DNA of 64,000 nt from positions 558,001 through 622,000 of the forward strand of contig NZ_JAKZAJ010000001.1 of NCBI RefSeq assembly GCF_023156285.1, given 5' to 3'. The translations under genes and the position numbers were made by a program. Shown here piece after piece: positions 50,417 to 59,815 of this stretch (the stretch's first letter is position 1; each line of letters begins with the position of its first letter). The notes under the pieces were generated by a model that worked only from the letters and a program-made list of their open reading frames with translations, ran no database searches and was not told where the DNA came from. Source of the stretch: Marinobacter koreensis. Its GTDB lineage: Bacteria; Pseudomonadota; Gammaproteobacteria; Pseudomonadales; Oleiphilaceae.

Positions 50417-51025
50417 TTGAGCACACACATTGTCTGGCACAATCACAAAGTCACCCGCGCAGAGCGCGCTGAACCCAAGAACCAGCATCCGTGCTTGCTG
50501 TGGTTTACTGGTTTGAGTGGTTCTGGCAAGTCTACTATAGCGAATGCGCTGGACGTGGCGTTGCACCAGCGTGGGTATCATACCTTTCTGCTGGATGGTG
50601 ACAACGTTCGCCATGGTTTGAATCGGGATCTGGGCTTTTCCGATGAGGATAGGGTAGAGAACATCCGCCGGGTGGGAGAAGTCAGTAAGCTATTTACGGA
50701 TGCGGGTTTGATTGTGCTCAGCGCCTTCATCTCGCCGTTTGCCAGTGACCGTCGTATGGTGCGCAATCTGTTTCCGGCCGGTGAGTTTGTGGAAGTGTTT
50801 ATGAACACGCCCATCGAAACCTGTGAGCACCGCGACCCAAAAGGTCTGTATCGCAAGGCCCGGGCGGGTGAGATCAAGGACTTTACCGGTATTAACTCAC
50901 CGTATGAGGTGCCGAAACACCCAGAGGTGGCCCTGGATACGTCCGTTCAGTCGGTGGATGACTGTGTTGCTCAGTTGATTGGATATCTGCAGGACCGCGA
51001 GTTGATTTTGAAGCCTAACGGCTGA
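50417..51025 (+). CDS. cysC: Adenylyl-sulfate kinase CysC
   Basis: CysC phosphorylates APS to PAPS, the sulfate donor. The 202-aa protein has Walker [51 protein letters not shown], and the end segment [18 protein letters not shown], the family pattern. The start is TTG at 50417, with TAAGG seven bases upstream; no ATG fits the conserved N-terminus VWHNHKVTR. No ATP sulfurylase (cysDN) lies next to it, so APS must come from elsewhere. It heads a pair with a sulfate-type permease and serves the two sulfotransferases of the locus. Confidence 0.95.
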   Translation: MSTHIVWHNHKVTRAERAEPKNQHPCLLWFTGLSGSGKSTIANALDVALHQRGYHTFLLDGDNVRHGLNRDLGFSDEDRVENIRRVGEVSKLFTDAGLIVLSAFISPFASDRRMVRNLFPAGEFVEVFMNTPIETCEHRDPKGLYRKARAGEIKDFTGINSPYEVPKHPEVALDTSVQSVDDCVAQLIGYLQDRELILKPNG

Positions 51026-51035
51026 GGATAAGCCG

Positions 51036-52802
51036 ATGGGATGGGAAGCTCTGTTTACCCTGGCGGTGCTCGGGGGTGTGTTGTCCACGTTAATGTTTAC
51101 CCGGGTGTCTGCGGACCTCACGCTGATGGCGGCGTTGGCGCTACTTGTAATATCTGGGGTGTTGGCGCCCGCTTCTGCTTTGTCGGGCTTCGGTAATCCT
51201 GGCGTGATCACTATTGCAACGCTGTACGTCGTGGCCGCTGGTCTAAAGGAAACCGGCGCGGTGCAGTGGATCGCCCGCAAGTTGCTGGGCCACCCTCAAA
51301 CCTTGAGAGGGGCGCAAACTCGGATGATTGCCCCCACCGGGTTACTCAGTGCCTTTATGAACAACACGGCCGTGGTGGCTATGTTTATCCCTGCTATTCA
51401 GGACTGGGCTCAGCGCCTGCAAATTCCTGCTTCTAAATTGCTTTTGCCTCTCAGTTACGCGGCCATTCTTGGCGGTACCTGCACGTTGATTGGCACCAGC
51501 ACCAATCTGGTGGTAGATGGTATGTTGCAAAGCCAGCTGGGCATACAGCTGGGGCTATTTGAGTTGGCATGGGTTGGGTTGCCCTTGTTGCTGACTGGTG
51601 GCGCGTTCCTGGTTATGTTTGGTTCCCCCCTGCTACCGGATCGCGGCGGACTGAATGAGGATCTGGAGGCCGTTCGCGAATACGGAGTTGAGGTGGAAGT
51701 GGACAGCGCCGGGCCTCTGATCGGAAAAACCATTGCCGAAGCCGGATTGCGCGCACTGAGTTATGGCTATTTGACAGAAATTGATCGTAAAGGTCGATTG
51801 ATTACCGCCGTAGAACCAGACCGCACGTTGCAGTCTGGCGACAAGCTATATTTTGTGGGTGCGCCGGAGTGCGCCAGTGAGCTGCGCCGTATTCAGGGGT
51901 TGCGCCCAGCCAGTGGCAGTGTTCACAAGCTGGATATCGCCAATCACCAGCGCTGTCTGGTGGAGGTGGTATTGGGCCAGGAGTTTCCGGCACTGGGAAA
52001 ATCGGTTCGAGAGAGTCGGTTCAGAACCCGTTTCAATGCCGCGATTCTCTCGGTGTCTCGTGAGGGGCGCCGGGTGCCCGGCAAGCTGGGTGACATTCAG
52101 TTCAAGGTTGGGGATACCTTGCTCCTGGAGGCCAGCCATGAGTTTGCGGAGCAGTACCGCTTTCGCCGGGATTTTCTGTTGGTCAGCGCCTTGAATGATT
52201 CCACCCCTCCAGACTTCCACAAGGCACCCAGGGCTCTGGTAATTCTTGCGTTAATGGCCGCTGTAAGTGCATTCGGGGTATTGTCAATTCTGGAGGCGGC
52301 GCTATTGGCTGCAGGTGCCATGATCGCCACTGGATGTGTGACGGCAACCCGGGCTAGACGGAGCCTGGATATTCCGGTTTTGATCGTCATAGCTGCGTCC
52401 TTTGCTTTGGGTAATGCCATGACCGAAACCGGCGCGGCTCAGTTCATAGCAGAGGGGCTTTTGAGTTTCGGAGGGTTCACGCCTTGGTTAGCGCTGGCGG
52501 TGATCTACGTTTTAACCTTGGTCTTTACGGAATTGATCACCAATAATGCGGCCGCTGTCCTTATGTTCCCCATTGCCGTGGCAGTGTCGGATCAATTGGC
52601 AGTGAGTCCATTGCCCTTTGCAGTTGCCGTGATGTTTGCAGCTTCTGCTTCTTTCATGACGCCCCTTGGGTACCAGACAAACCTGATGGTTTATGGCCCT
52701 GGTCGGTATCGGTTTACCGATTACCTGCGAGTTGGAGCACCACTGAGCGTATTGGTCGGAGTGGTGGTTGTTGGTCTTGTGCCTGTGGTTTGGGGATTTT
52801 GA
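51036..52802 (+). CDS. SLC13/DASS-type permease with two RCK_C domains, probable sulfate importer
   Basis: This 588-aa inner-membrane carrier has two sets of helices separated by two cytosolic TrkA-C (RCK_C) domains, at about 205-285 (LQSGDKLYFVGAPECASE) and 305-385 (GDTLLLEASHEFAEQYRF). Membrane motifs include FMNNTAVVAMFIPAIQDWA, AAILGGTCTLIGTSTNLVV and ELITNNAAAVLMFPIAVAVS. Members with this build carry sulfate or other anions with sodium. Position ten bases after cysC points to sulfate uptake feeding PAPS synthesis; the ion itself is inferred. GAGG precedes the ATG. Confidence 0.9.
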   Translation: MGWEALFTLAVLGGVLSTLMFTRVSADLTLMAALALLVISGVLAPASALSGFGNPGVITIATLYVVAAGLKETGAVQWIARKLLGHPQTLRGAQTRMIAPTGLLSAFMNNTAVVAMFIPAIQDWAQRLQIPASKLLLPLSYAAILGGTCTLIGTSTNLVVDGMLQSQLGIQLGLFELAWVGLPLLLTGGAFLVMFGSPLLPDRGGLNEDLEAVREYGVEVEVDSAGPLIGKTIAEAGLRALSYGYLTEIDRKGRLITAVEPDRTLQSGDKLYFVGAPECASELRRIQGLRPASGSVHKLDIANHQRCLVEVVLGQEFPALGKSVRESRFRTRFNAAILSVSREGRRVPGKLGDIQFKVGDTLLLEASHEFAEQYRFRRDFLLVSALNDSTPPDFHKAPRALVILALMAAVSAFGVLSILEAALLAAGAMIATGCVTATRARRSLDIPVLIVIAASFALGNAMTETGAAQFIAEGLLSFGGFTPWLALAVIYVLTLVFTELITNNAAAVLMFPIAVAVSDQLAVSPLPFAVAVMFAASASFMTPLGYQTNLMVYGPGRYRFTDYLRVGAPLSVLVGVVVVGLVPVVWGF

Positions 52803-52948
52803 GAACATGTGTAACCCTAGATACCAGTGTATTCCCCGGCTGTAAAAAGTCTTCACTTCGGCAGGATCTTGAAACTGGTTCTGCGCGATGAAGCGGTAGG
52901 GAATCCGTACAACTGGGAAAAATCAAGATGGCTTGAAAGTTTTAAACC

Positions 52949-53554
52949 ATGAACAGTTCTAACGACCGTCCATCGGCTCACTACGATGATGAAATAAGCT
53001 TGGTGGATCCGGCCTTTACGTTTATCCGCCGCCGGTGGGTTTTTATGTAGTGTTTGGACGGAGCGTAGGGGCTGCGCTTCTTTTTGCATTGGCTTTGGTC
53101 GGCGAAGTGCGTTCATAAGCTACGTTGGTTCAGTTAGGTGAACAAGCTGGTGGTGAACGCAGTAATCCACTTGAACCATCCCAATCTGTGATCACCAGTA
53201 TCGAAGGCTACTGGATCCCCTGAGGTCTGGAGTGAGTGCCAGACCGTGGAAGTTGAAAAGAGACCCTTCAATGTTTTGGCCACTAATCCGGGGAAAACCA
53301 ATCTGATAAAGCTGTCATGAGAAGCTTCACCGGCATTGGTAGAGACCGTTAAAGCGTACTATCAGGAATTTGTTAACCGCATTAAAGAACACCAAACCAA
53401 GTTGTTGAATCGTCGAAAGCGAGAACTGGAGCAGCGTGTAGATTCATTAAAGGAAACGCTTGACGAGTTATTGAAAATGCAGGTAAGTGGTGAAGCCCAG
53501 GCGCAGCTCATTCAGGAGCGGGCCCGTATACTTTCTGAAATTGAATCCATTTAA
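52949..53554 (+). pseudogene. wzz: Decayed wzz chain-length determinant
   Basis: The remains read as a Wzz protein broken several times. ATG 52949 opens with HYDDEISLVDPAFTFIRRRW, the Wzz N-terminus, and stops after 33 codons. The next frame continues with a membrane segment (VGAALLFALALVGEV), TLVQLGEQAGG and SVITSIEGYWIP. A third frame gives FNVLATNPGKTNLIKLS, and then a fourth part, from about 53321, gives LVETVKAYYQEFVNRIKEHQ with a coiled coil to 53554. Functional Wzz sets O-antigen length. The usual C-terminal membrane helix is also missing. At least three frame or stop breaks are needed, so this is a real loss, not one sequencing error. Confidence 0.87.
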
Positions 53555-53662
53555 TGCGCCAGAAATAGGCAGCGTTTTTTTAAGCGAGTACCCTGACGAA
53601 TTTGGATCTGGCTTCCCTCAGTCTAGGAGAGCCCAAGTTTTAACCAAGCCGGACTATTTAAA

Positions 53663-54937
53663 ATGCTGGAAGATAACCTGAAAATCGCTGTAATTGGCCT
53701 CGGATACGTAGGCCTGCCATTGGCCGTTGAATTCGGTAAAAGACGTTCTGTAATCGGCTTTGATATCAATCAAAAACGTATCTCAGAACTACAGGGCGGT
53801 CAGGACCACACCTTGGAAGTCGGTCCTGAGGAACTGACAGAGGCGGTTCACCTGACCTTCACGGCCAGTGTCAATGACTTGAAGGCAGCTAACGTCTACA
53901 TCGTGACGGTACCAACCCCGATTGATGAGCACAAGCGTCCGGACCTGACTCCACTGATCAGGGCCAGTGAAACCATCGGGAAGGTTCTCAAGCAGGGCGA
54001 TGTTGTTATTTACGAGTCCACGGTCTACCCGGGCGCAACCGAGGACGATTGCGTGCCTGTGTTGGAACGCGTATCCGGCCTCGTTTTCAACCGGGACTTT
54101 TACGCTGGCTACAGCCCCGAGCGGATCAACCCCGGCGATAAAGAACATCGTGTTACCAACATCAAAAAAGTCACTTCCGGTTCTACCCCGGAAGTCGCTA
54201 ATCTGGTGGATAAACTTTATAACGAGATCATTACAGTAGGCACCCATAAGGCCAGCAGTATCAGAGTGGCCGAGGCCGCCAAAGTCATCGAGAATACCCA
54301 GCGAGATCTGAATATTGCCCTCATCAATGAATTAGCGATGATTTTCAACAAAATGGGCATCGACACCGAAGCCGTTTTGCTGGCCGCCGGTTCCAAATGG
54401 AATTTTCTGCCATTCCGTCCCGGGCTGGTGGGTGGGCACTGTATTGGCGTAGACCCCTATTACTTGACACATAAAGCTCAGACCATCGGCTACCATCCGG
54501 AAATCATTCTCGCCGGTCGCCGTTTGAACGATGGTATGGGCGCCTATGTGGTATCCCAGCTCGTCAAAGCCATGTTGAAAAAGCGTATCCACGTGGAAGG
54601 CTCTCGAGTGTTGGTGATGGGGCTTACTTTCAAGGAAAACTGCCCTGATCTGCGAAACACTCGGGTGATCGATATCGTAAAGGAGTTGGCAGAATACAAT
54701 ATTGAAGTGGACGTTTACGATCCTTGGGTGAATGCCTTGGAAGCACAGTATGAATACGGCATCGAACCCATCGAGCAGCCTGAACCCGGACAGTACGATG
54801 GAGTGATCCTTGCTGTGGGGCACAATCAGTTTAAAGAGCTGGGTGCTACAGGTATTCGTTCGCTAGTGAAAGGTGGTGGAGTAATCTATGACCTGAAATA
54901 TATTCTGTCTGCGGACGAATCCGACATTAGGCTGTAA
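53663..54937 (+). CDS. tviB: UDP-N-acetylglucosamine/galactosamine 6-dehydrogenase (TviB/WbpO type)
   Basis: This 424-aa NAD enzyme oxidises C6 of a UDP-HexNAc to the uronic acid. It has the Rossmann start [35 protein letters not shown], and [19 protein letters not shown]. The Cys-containing [19 protein letters not shown] is the catalytic thiol region. Build and partner gene match TviB/WbpO, which with TviC/WbpP yields UDP-GalNAcA. The next gene starts four bases after the stop. The donor would be used by a transferase of this locus and could be amidated by the downstream AsnB. Confidence 0.95.
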   Translation: MLEDNLKIAVIGLGYVGLPLAVEFGKRRSVIGFDINQKRISELQGGQDHTLEVGPEELTEAVHLTFTASVNDLKAANVYIVTVPTPIDEHKRPDLTPLIRASETIGKVLKQGDVVIYESTVYPGATEDDCVPVLERVSGLVFNRDFYAGYSPERINPGDKEHRVTNIKKVTSGSTPEVANLVDKLYNEIITVGTHKASSIRVAEAAKVIENTQRDLNIALINELAMIFNKMGIDTEAVLLAAGSKWNFLPFRPGLVGGHCIGVDPYYLTHKAQTIGYHPEIILAGRRLNDGMGAYVVSQLVKAMLKKRIHVEGSRVLVMGLTFKENCPDLRNTRVIDIVKELAEYNIEVDVYDPWVNALEAQYEYGIEPIEQPEPGQYDGVILAVGHNQFKELGATGIRSLVKGGGVIYDLKYILSADESDIRL

Positions 54938-54940
54938 AAC

Positions 54941-55969
54941 ATGACCCGATACCAAAAATTGCAGAATGAACTCAAAGAGTCGCCTAAAATCTGGCTAGTA
55001 ACTGGTGTGGCTGGGTTTATTGGTTCCAACCTGCTGGAGCATTTACTGCAGCTAAACCAGATAGTAGTCGGATTAGACAACTTTGCGACAGGTCATAAGC
55101 GCAACCTGGATGAAGTCAAAAGTTCTACGAGCGCCGAAAAATGGCAGCGCTTTACGTTTATCGAAGGTGATATTCGGAGCCTGAAGGACTGCCAAAAAGC
55201 CTGCAAGGGTGTGGATTACGTGCTGCACCAAGCCGCCCTCGGGTCGGTGCCACGCAGCATCGACGACCCGATCACCACCGATGGCACAAATATTGGCGGG
55301 TTTCTGAATATGCTTGTGGCCGCTCGTGATGCCGGAGTTGCCAGCTTCACGTATGCGGCCAGCAGCTCTACCTATGGCGACCATACGGCCCTTCCCAAAG
55401 TTGAGGAGAACATCGGGAAACCGTTATCGCCCTACGCTGTCACCAAATACGTCAATGAGCTGTATGCAGATGTATTCGCCAGAACATACGGATTCAATAC
55501 CATTGGCCTTCGCTACTTCAATGTGTTTGGCAAGCGCCAGGATCCAAATGGTGCCTATGCTGCCGTTATTCCGAAATGGACCGCTGCAATGATTCGGGGC
55601 GACGATATTTTCGTCAATGGCGACGGCGAAACTAGCCGGGATTTCTGTTTTATTGAAAATGCAATCCAGGCTAATCTTCTCGCTGCCACCGCCGGCCCAA
55701 GTGCGAAAAATGAAGTTTATAACGTGGCAGTGGGCGATCGAACTACTCTGAATGACCTCTTCAACGCGTTGCAATCTGCCTTGTCAGAAAACGGAAAGCC
55801 CTATGCCAAACCGCCGGTTTACCGGGAATTTCGGGCGGGCGACGTCCGCCATTCTCAAGCCGATATTGGCAAGGCGGCTGGCAAGCTCGGCTATGCGCCG
55901 GAATACCGAATCAATGAAGGGATTGCCAAAGCGATGCCTTGGTATATCGAAAATGTAGGGCGGCTATGA
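54941..55969 (+). CDS. tviC: UDP-N-acetylglucosamine 4-epimerase (TviC/WbpP type)
   Basis: This 342-aa extended SDR epimerises UDP-GlcNAc derivatives at C4. It shows [54 protein letters not shown] (a WbpP-type signature), [11 protein letters not shown] and [12 protein letters not shown] (Tyr-x3-Lys). With TviB it forms the two-step path to UDP-GalNAcA, as in Vi antigen and P. aeruginosa O6 synthesis. The pair is probably one transcript; a 103-base gap then leads to wzx. Confidence 0.95.
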   Translation: MTRYQKLQNELKESPKIWLVTGVAGFIGSNLLEHLLQLNQIVVGLDNFATGHKRNLDEVKSSTSAEKWQRFTFIEGDIRSLKDCQKACKGVDYVLHQAALGSVPRSIDDPITTDGTNIGGFLNMLVAARDAGVASFTYAASSSTYGDHTALPKVEENIGKPLSPYAVTKYVNELYADVFARTYGFNTIGLRYFNVFGKRQDPNGAYAAVIPKWTAAMIRGDDIFVNGDGETSRDFCFIENAIQANLLAATAGPSAKNEVYNVAVGDRTTLNDLFNALQSALSENGKPYAKPPVYREFRAGDVRHSQADIGKAAGKLGYAPEYRINEGIAKAMPWYIENVGRL

Positions 55970-56072
55970 AACGCCTGGGTTGCCGGCGGCGCAGGCTTTA
56001 CCGACTCTGCTCTCATTCTGCACATCCCCAGAACACTTATGCAGAGGGCATGCTGGCGGATAGATTCGTGTG

Positions 56073-57446
56073 ATGTTCAAGAGCTGGCTTAATCGCGTGT
56101 TGGCGCAATCGCGGGGTGATGCACTGCGCGCACGTCTGATCCGTGGCGGCCTGGGTAGCGCTGGCATCCAGGCGCTCAGTCGGGTCCTGGCGCTTGCGCT
56201 GGGCATCGTGCTGGCGCGTGGCCTGGGTGCAGACGGTTACGGAACCTACGCGTATGCTTTCGCGATCATGGGCCTTCTGATGGTGGCTGCCGAGGCAGGG
56301 GTGCCGACGTTGCTCCTGCGCGAGGTGGCGGCCGCTCAAAGTCAGCAGCGCTGGGGCTTACTATACGGGGCGCTCATTCGTGCAGGTCAGCTTGTGCTGC
56401 TGGCTTCTACTAGCGTTTCTATTGCTGGCATGCTCGTGCTGACTGTAATGTTCGACCGCCTTAGCCCGGGTCAGTTCTACACAACTTTGTTAATGCTACT
56501 GGTGCTGCCGCTGGCAGCGATGACGCAAGCCATCGCCAGCGCTATGCGAGGGCTGCACCGAGTGGTCGTTGGCCAAGCATTAGACATGCTGCTGCGCCCG
56601 CTGCTCGTGCTGGCGGGTGTCGGATCGCTGTTCCTGCTCGCCCCGGCGCTCCGTCAGCCCGAATATGCCATGGGGGTTCAGTTTGTCGCGGCCGGGATCG
56701 TATTGTTGGTGGGCGGGTTGATGCTTCGCCGCTATCTGCCTGCCGCTAGCCGAACGGAGCCAGTGGAGTATCAAACTCGCCGGTGGCTCAGTAGTACACT
56801 ACCCTTCGCTCTGATAGGCGGCGCCGGGATTATCAACAATCAGGCCGATATCATAATGCTGGGTTGGTTTGGTGGCACAGCAGATGTTGGTATATATCGT
56901 GTAGCGGTGCAGGGCGCCACCTTGGTGGTCTTTGGGCTTCAAGCTGCCAATGCCGTGGTTGCACCGCAGTTTGCGCGGCTCTATGCGCAGGGGGACCTCG
57001 AAAAGCTTCAGCGCCTGGTGACCGCGAGTGCGCGTGTTGTGTTGCTGGCCGCCCTGCCGCTCGCACTCGCCTTCGTCTTTGCCGGGGGTGCCATTGTTAC
57101 TTGGGTTTTCGGGACTGAATTTGTAGCCAGCCACCTGCCGCTAGCTATTCTGGCACTTGGGCAACTGGCGAATGCCGCCTTCGGCTCCGTGGGCTTTCTG
57201 CTGAACATGACTGGAAATGAGCGCCAGGTGGCAAGGGCGTTGTGGCAGACGGCACTTTTGAATATCGTGCTAAATGCTTTATTGATCCCTCTCTACGGTA
57301 TGGTTGGTGCCGCCGTTGCTTCGTCCATAAGTCTTCTGATGTGGAATGTTTTATTGTTTGGTCGTGTTCGAAAAAAACTTGGTATTAATTCTTTTGCCTT
57401 TGGTTCGAATGTTAGTAGTAATGGTGATATAAATGAGTCGTCCTAA
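56073..57446 (+). CDS. wzx: Wzx-type polysaccharide flippase
   Basis: This 457-aa protein has about twelve to fourteen membrane helices and the Wzx/MATE-like pattern, beginning GGLGSAGIQALSRVLALALG and LARGLGADGYGTYAYAFAIM. It should flip a lipid-linked repeat unit to the periplasm. Its normal partners in this locus, Wzz (52949-53554) and Wzy (60993-61500), are broken, so it may serve another polymerase or single-unit transfer. ATG 56073 is preceded by GTG 56070. The end overlaps the second sulfotransferase start by 14 bases. Confidence 0.9.
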   Translation: MFKSWLNRVLAQSRGDALRARLIRGGLGSAGIQALSRVLALALGIVLARGLGADGYGTYAYAFAIMGLLMVAAEAGVPTLLLREVAAAQSQQRWGLLYGALIRAGQLVLLASTSVSIAGMLVLTVMFDRLSPGQFYTTLLMLLVLPLAAMTQAIASAMRGLHRVVVGQALDMLLRPLLVLAGVGSLFLLAPALRQPEYAMGVQFVAAGIVLLVGGLMLRRYLPAASRTEPVEYQTRRWLSSTLPFALIGGAGIINNQADIIMLGWFGGTADVGIYRVAVQGATLVVFGLQAANAVVAPQFARLYAQGDLEKLQRLVTASARVVLLAALPLALAFVFAGGAIVTWVFGTEFVASHLPLAILALGQLANAAFGSVGFLLNMTGNERQVARALWQTALLNIVLNALLIPLYGMVGAAVASSISLLMWNVLLFGRVRKKLGINSFAFGSNVSSNGDINESS

Positions 57447-58320
57447 TTTTTTTATTATTGGCGCACCGAAATGTGGAACAACGGCACTTGCGGCATACCT
57501 TTCCGAACACCCTTCAGTTTTTATCACAAACCCTAAAGAACCACATCATTTTAATACTGACCTTAATCATGGTTCTTATAAGAGCGATAAAGATTATCGT
57601 AGCCTTTTTTTAGGTGTGAGCGACAGTGTAAGTGCAGTAGGGGAGGCCTCGGTTTGGTATCTTTATTCGGATACTGCGATTCCAAATATTCTATCGAAAT
57701 ATCCGGATGCCAAGTTTATAGTTATGTTGCGAAATCCTGTTGAGATGGTTTACTCTTTGCACGAGCAGATGGTTTTTTCCAACTATGAAAATGTATCTTC
57801 TTTTATGGATGCTTGGGCACTCCAAGCGTGTCGTAGAAATGGAGAGAATTGCCCTCGAATGTGTCCAGAGCCAAAATTACTTCAATATAAATCGGCTTGT
57901 TCATTGGGTTTTCAGTATGAGCGTTTGCTGAGCCGAGTTGATAGAAGAAAATTGTATACTGTGTTTTACGATGATTTTAAGGAAAATCCAAAAAAGGTGT
58001 GGGAGAGTTTGCTGAGTTTTTTGTCGGTTCCAGATGATGGTCGTGTTGATTTTCCAGTAATAAACTCAGCAAAAAAAAGAAAGTCCCATATGCTAATGCG
58101 AGTGAATGATTTATATGCGAAGGCTCGGTCGACAATAGGTTTTTCTGGTTTTGGTACGGGTTTGTTTTCTCGTTTGAATAGATGGAATATGGTTTTTGCA
58201 CCCAGGGAACCGCTACCCAAAGAATTTGATAATCTGTTGAGACGTGAATTTGAGTCGGACATCAAGTTACTAGGTGAGCTTACCAATAGAGATCTCCGGC
58301 ATTGGTTGGAGTCAAACTGA
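57433..58320 (+). CDS. PAPS-dependent sulfotransferase-like protein 2
   Basis: This 295-aa protein has the PAPS 5'-phosphosulfate loop FFIIGAPKCGTTALAAYLSE, then ITNPKEPHHFNTDL and the 3'-phosphate site KFIVMLRNPVEMVYSLHEQM, the layout of Sulfotransfer_1/heparan-type enzymes. It is a different subfamily from the first sulfotransferase, so the two likely modify different positions or sugars. It is AT-richer than wzx and overlaps it by 14 bases, which suggests translation coupling. The acceptor is unknown. Confidence 0.9.
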   Translation: MSRPNFFIIGAPKCGTTALAAYLSEHPSVFITNPKEPHHFNTDLNHGSYKSDKDYRSLFLGVSDSVSAVGEASVWYLYSDTAIPNILSKYPDAKFIVMLRNPVEMVYSLHEQMVFSNYENVSSFMDAWALQACRRNGENCPRMCPEPKLLQYKSACSLGFQYERLLSRVDRRKLYTVFYDDFKENPKKVWESLLSFLSVPDDGRVDFPVINSAKKRKSHMLMRVNDLYAKARSTIGFSGFGTGLFSRLNRWNMVFAPREPLPKEFDNLLRREFESDIKLLGELTNRDLRHWLESN

Positions 58321-58549
58321 AGCTCTAGGTGTATTGGGAGATACGGGGAAATCAGCGGCAGGTGTTGCAAAAAATTACGGGACTGGTGTTATTTCATGAT
58401 GCTCAGCATATTCGCGGACGCGAAAGGCATCGTCTGAAGATCAATAGGCCACAACCGGACAGGATATGGCTAAGATGGCCCTTATCGATGTTGGTGGTTG
58501 GGCTCCGCTGCTGGGGAACGTTTCGCTTTGATAGTGCCGAGGTGCAGAT
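58321..58549 (+). pseudogene. Possible remnant of a hexapeptide-repeat acyltransferase
   Basis: No intact gene lies here. Pieces in different frames resemble a left-handed beta-helix acyltransferase of the serine-acetyltransferase type: TGLVLFHDAQHI near 58380 in one frame, and IGHNRTGYG then DGPYRCWWLGSAAGE in another. The match is loose and by eye only. If true, a sugar O-acetyltransferase was lost between the sulfotransferase and the next glycosyltransferase. Confidence 0.3.
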
Positions 58550-59668
58550 GTGAAACTACTTTTCTTCATCTCCTCCTTGTCGTCTGGCGGGGCGGAGCGA
58601 GTGACGGTTACTCTTGCTAATTACTGGGCGGCAAAAGGTACAGATGTGGTCATTGTGACGGTGACGGGGGAAGACCTTGACTTCTACCCGTTGCATCCGG
58701 CTGTCCGCCGCATCGGTCTCGCTCTGGATGGGGTTAGTCGAGGTAGTTTGGAAGGAATAGCGAATAATTATCGAAGAGTCGTGGCGCTGCGTGCGATTCT
58801 CGTCAAAGAGCGGCCCTCCATCGCAATAGCCCTGATGCCCGCGGCAAACGTGTTGCTTGTTCTAGCCTCCATGGGAATGGGCATTCCTACAATCGGTTCG
58901 GAACGTGTGCATCCGCCCTGCATGCCCCTTGGGAGGCTATGGGAGAGCGCCAGGCGACTTTGCTATGGCCGTTTGAGGGCCATCGTTGCGCAAACCGAAT
59001 TAAGTGCCAATTGGCTTGCAGAGAATTCGACCGCAGAACGTGACCGCATCACTGTTATCCCGAATCCGGTGACTTTGCCGCTGCTTGCTAGTCGGCCGAG
59101 TCTCGTCTTGGCTGAGTGTAAACGCGATATGGGCTATAAGCGCATCCTCTTGGCAGTTGGTCGTTTGGATCGTCAAAAGGGCTTTGACCGTCTTATAGAT
59201 GGCTTTGCGCAGCTCGCCGACCAACAGCCAGAGTGGGGGCTTGTGATTCTTGGCGAGGGTGAGCAGCGCTCGGCATTGGAGGCACAGTGCCGAGCGAATG
59301 GTGTAGAGGCGCGAGTTTGCTTGCCCGGTTCGGTGGGCAATGTGGGGGAGTGCTATGATGCCGCTGATCTATATGTCATGACTTCCCGGTTCGAGGGTTT
59401 TCCAAACACCTTGCTTGAGGCTTTAGCTCACGGTTTGCCATCTGTAGCTGTTGATTGTGAGACCGGGCCGAGCGAAATCTTGCGGCATGAGGTGGATGGT
59501 TTACTGGTACCTCAGGATGATTCTGCTGCATTGGTCGGTGCCCTTGAGAGGCTGATGATGGATGATGAGTTAAGGAAGAGCTTTGGTAAACGAGCAGTCG
59601 AGGCAAGACAGCGGTTCGCTGTGGAGCGCGTTGCGAGAATGTGGGAGAAATTGTTTTCTAATGTATGA
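58550..59668 (+). CDS. GT4 glycosyltransferase, tandem copy 1
   Basis: This 372-aa GT-B transferase starts LLFFISSLSSGGAERVTVTL, the GGAERV start typical of GT4 enzymes of O-antigen loci. The donor half has LLAVGRLDRQKGFDRLIDGF and SRFEGFPNTLLEALAHGLPS, including the E-x7-E pair. It is clearly paralogous to the next gene: both share SRFEGFPNTLLEALAHGLP and the SER-x-x-PP-x-MP region. They probably arose by duplication and may add successive similar sugars. A gap of 147 bases separates them. Confidence 0.9.
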   Translation: MKLLFFISSLSSGGAERVTVTLANYWAAKGTDVVIVTVTGEDLDFYPLHPAVRRIGLALDGVSRGSLEGIANNYRRVVALRAILVKERPSIAIALMPAANVLLVLASMGMGIPTIGSERVHPPCMPLGRLWESARRLCYGRLRAIVAQTELSANWLAENSTAERDRITVIPNPVTLPLLASRPSLVLAECKRDMGYKRILLAVGRLDRQKGFDRLIDGFAQLADQQPEWGLVILGEGEQRSALEAQCRANGVEARVCLPGSVGNVGECYDAADLYVMTSRFEGFPNTLLEALAHGLPSVAVDCETGPSEILRHEVDGLLVPQDDSAALVGALERLMMDDELRKSFGKRAVEARQRFAVERVARMWEKLFSNV

Positions 59669-59815
59669 AGGCCGCCACTGCATTGCTGTCAGGGAGTTTT
59701 ATCAGGCAGCTCTTCTTCCAATCTTATCGAATCTTCCCTCAGAACTCTCGAGCCTCCTTTATTCCAGTCTGACTCACCGACTGTGCCGCGCCATTCCTCT
59801 TGCCGGAGCGGATTC

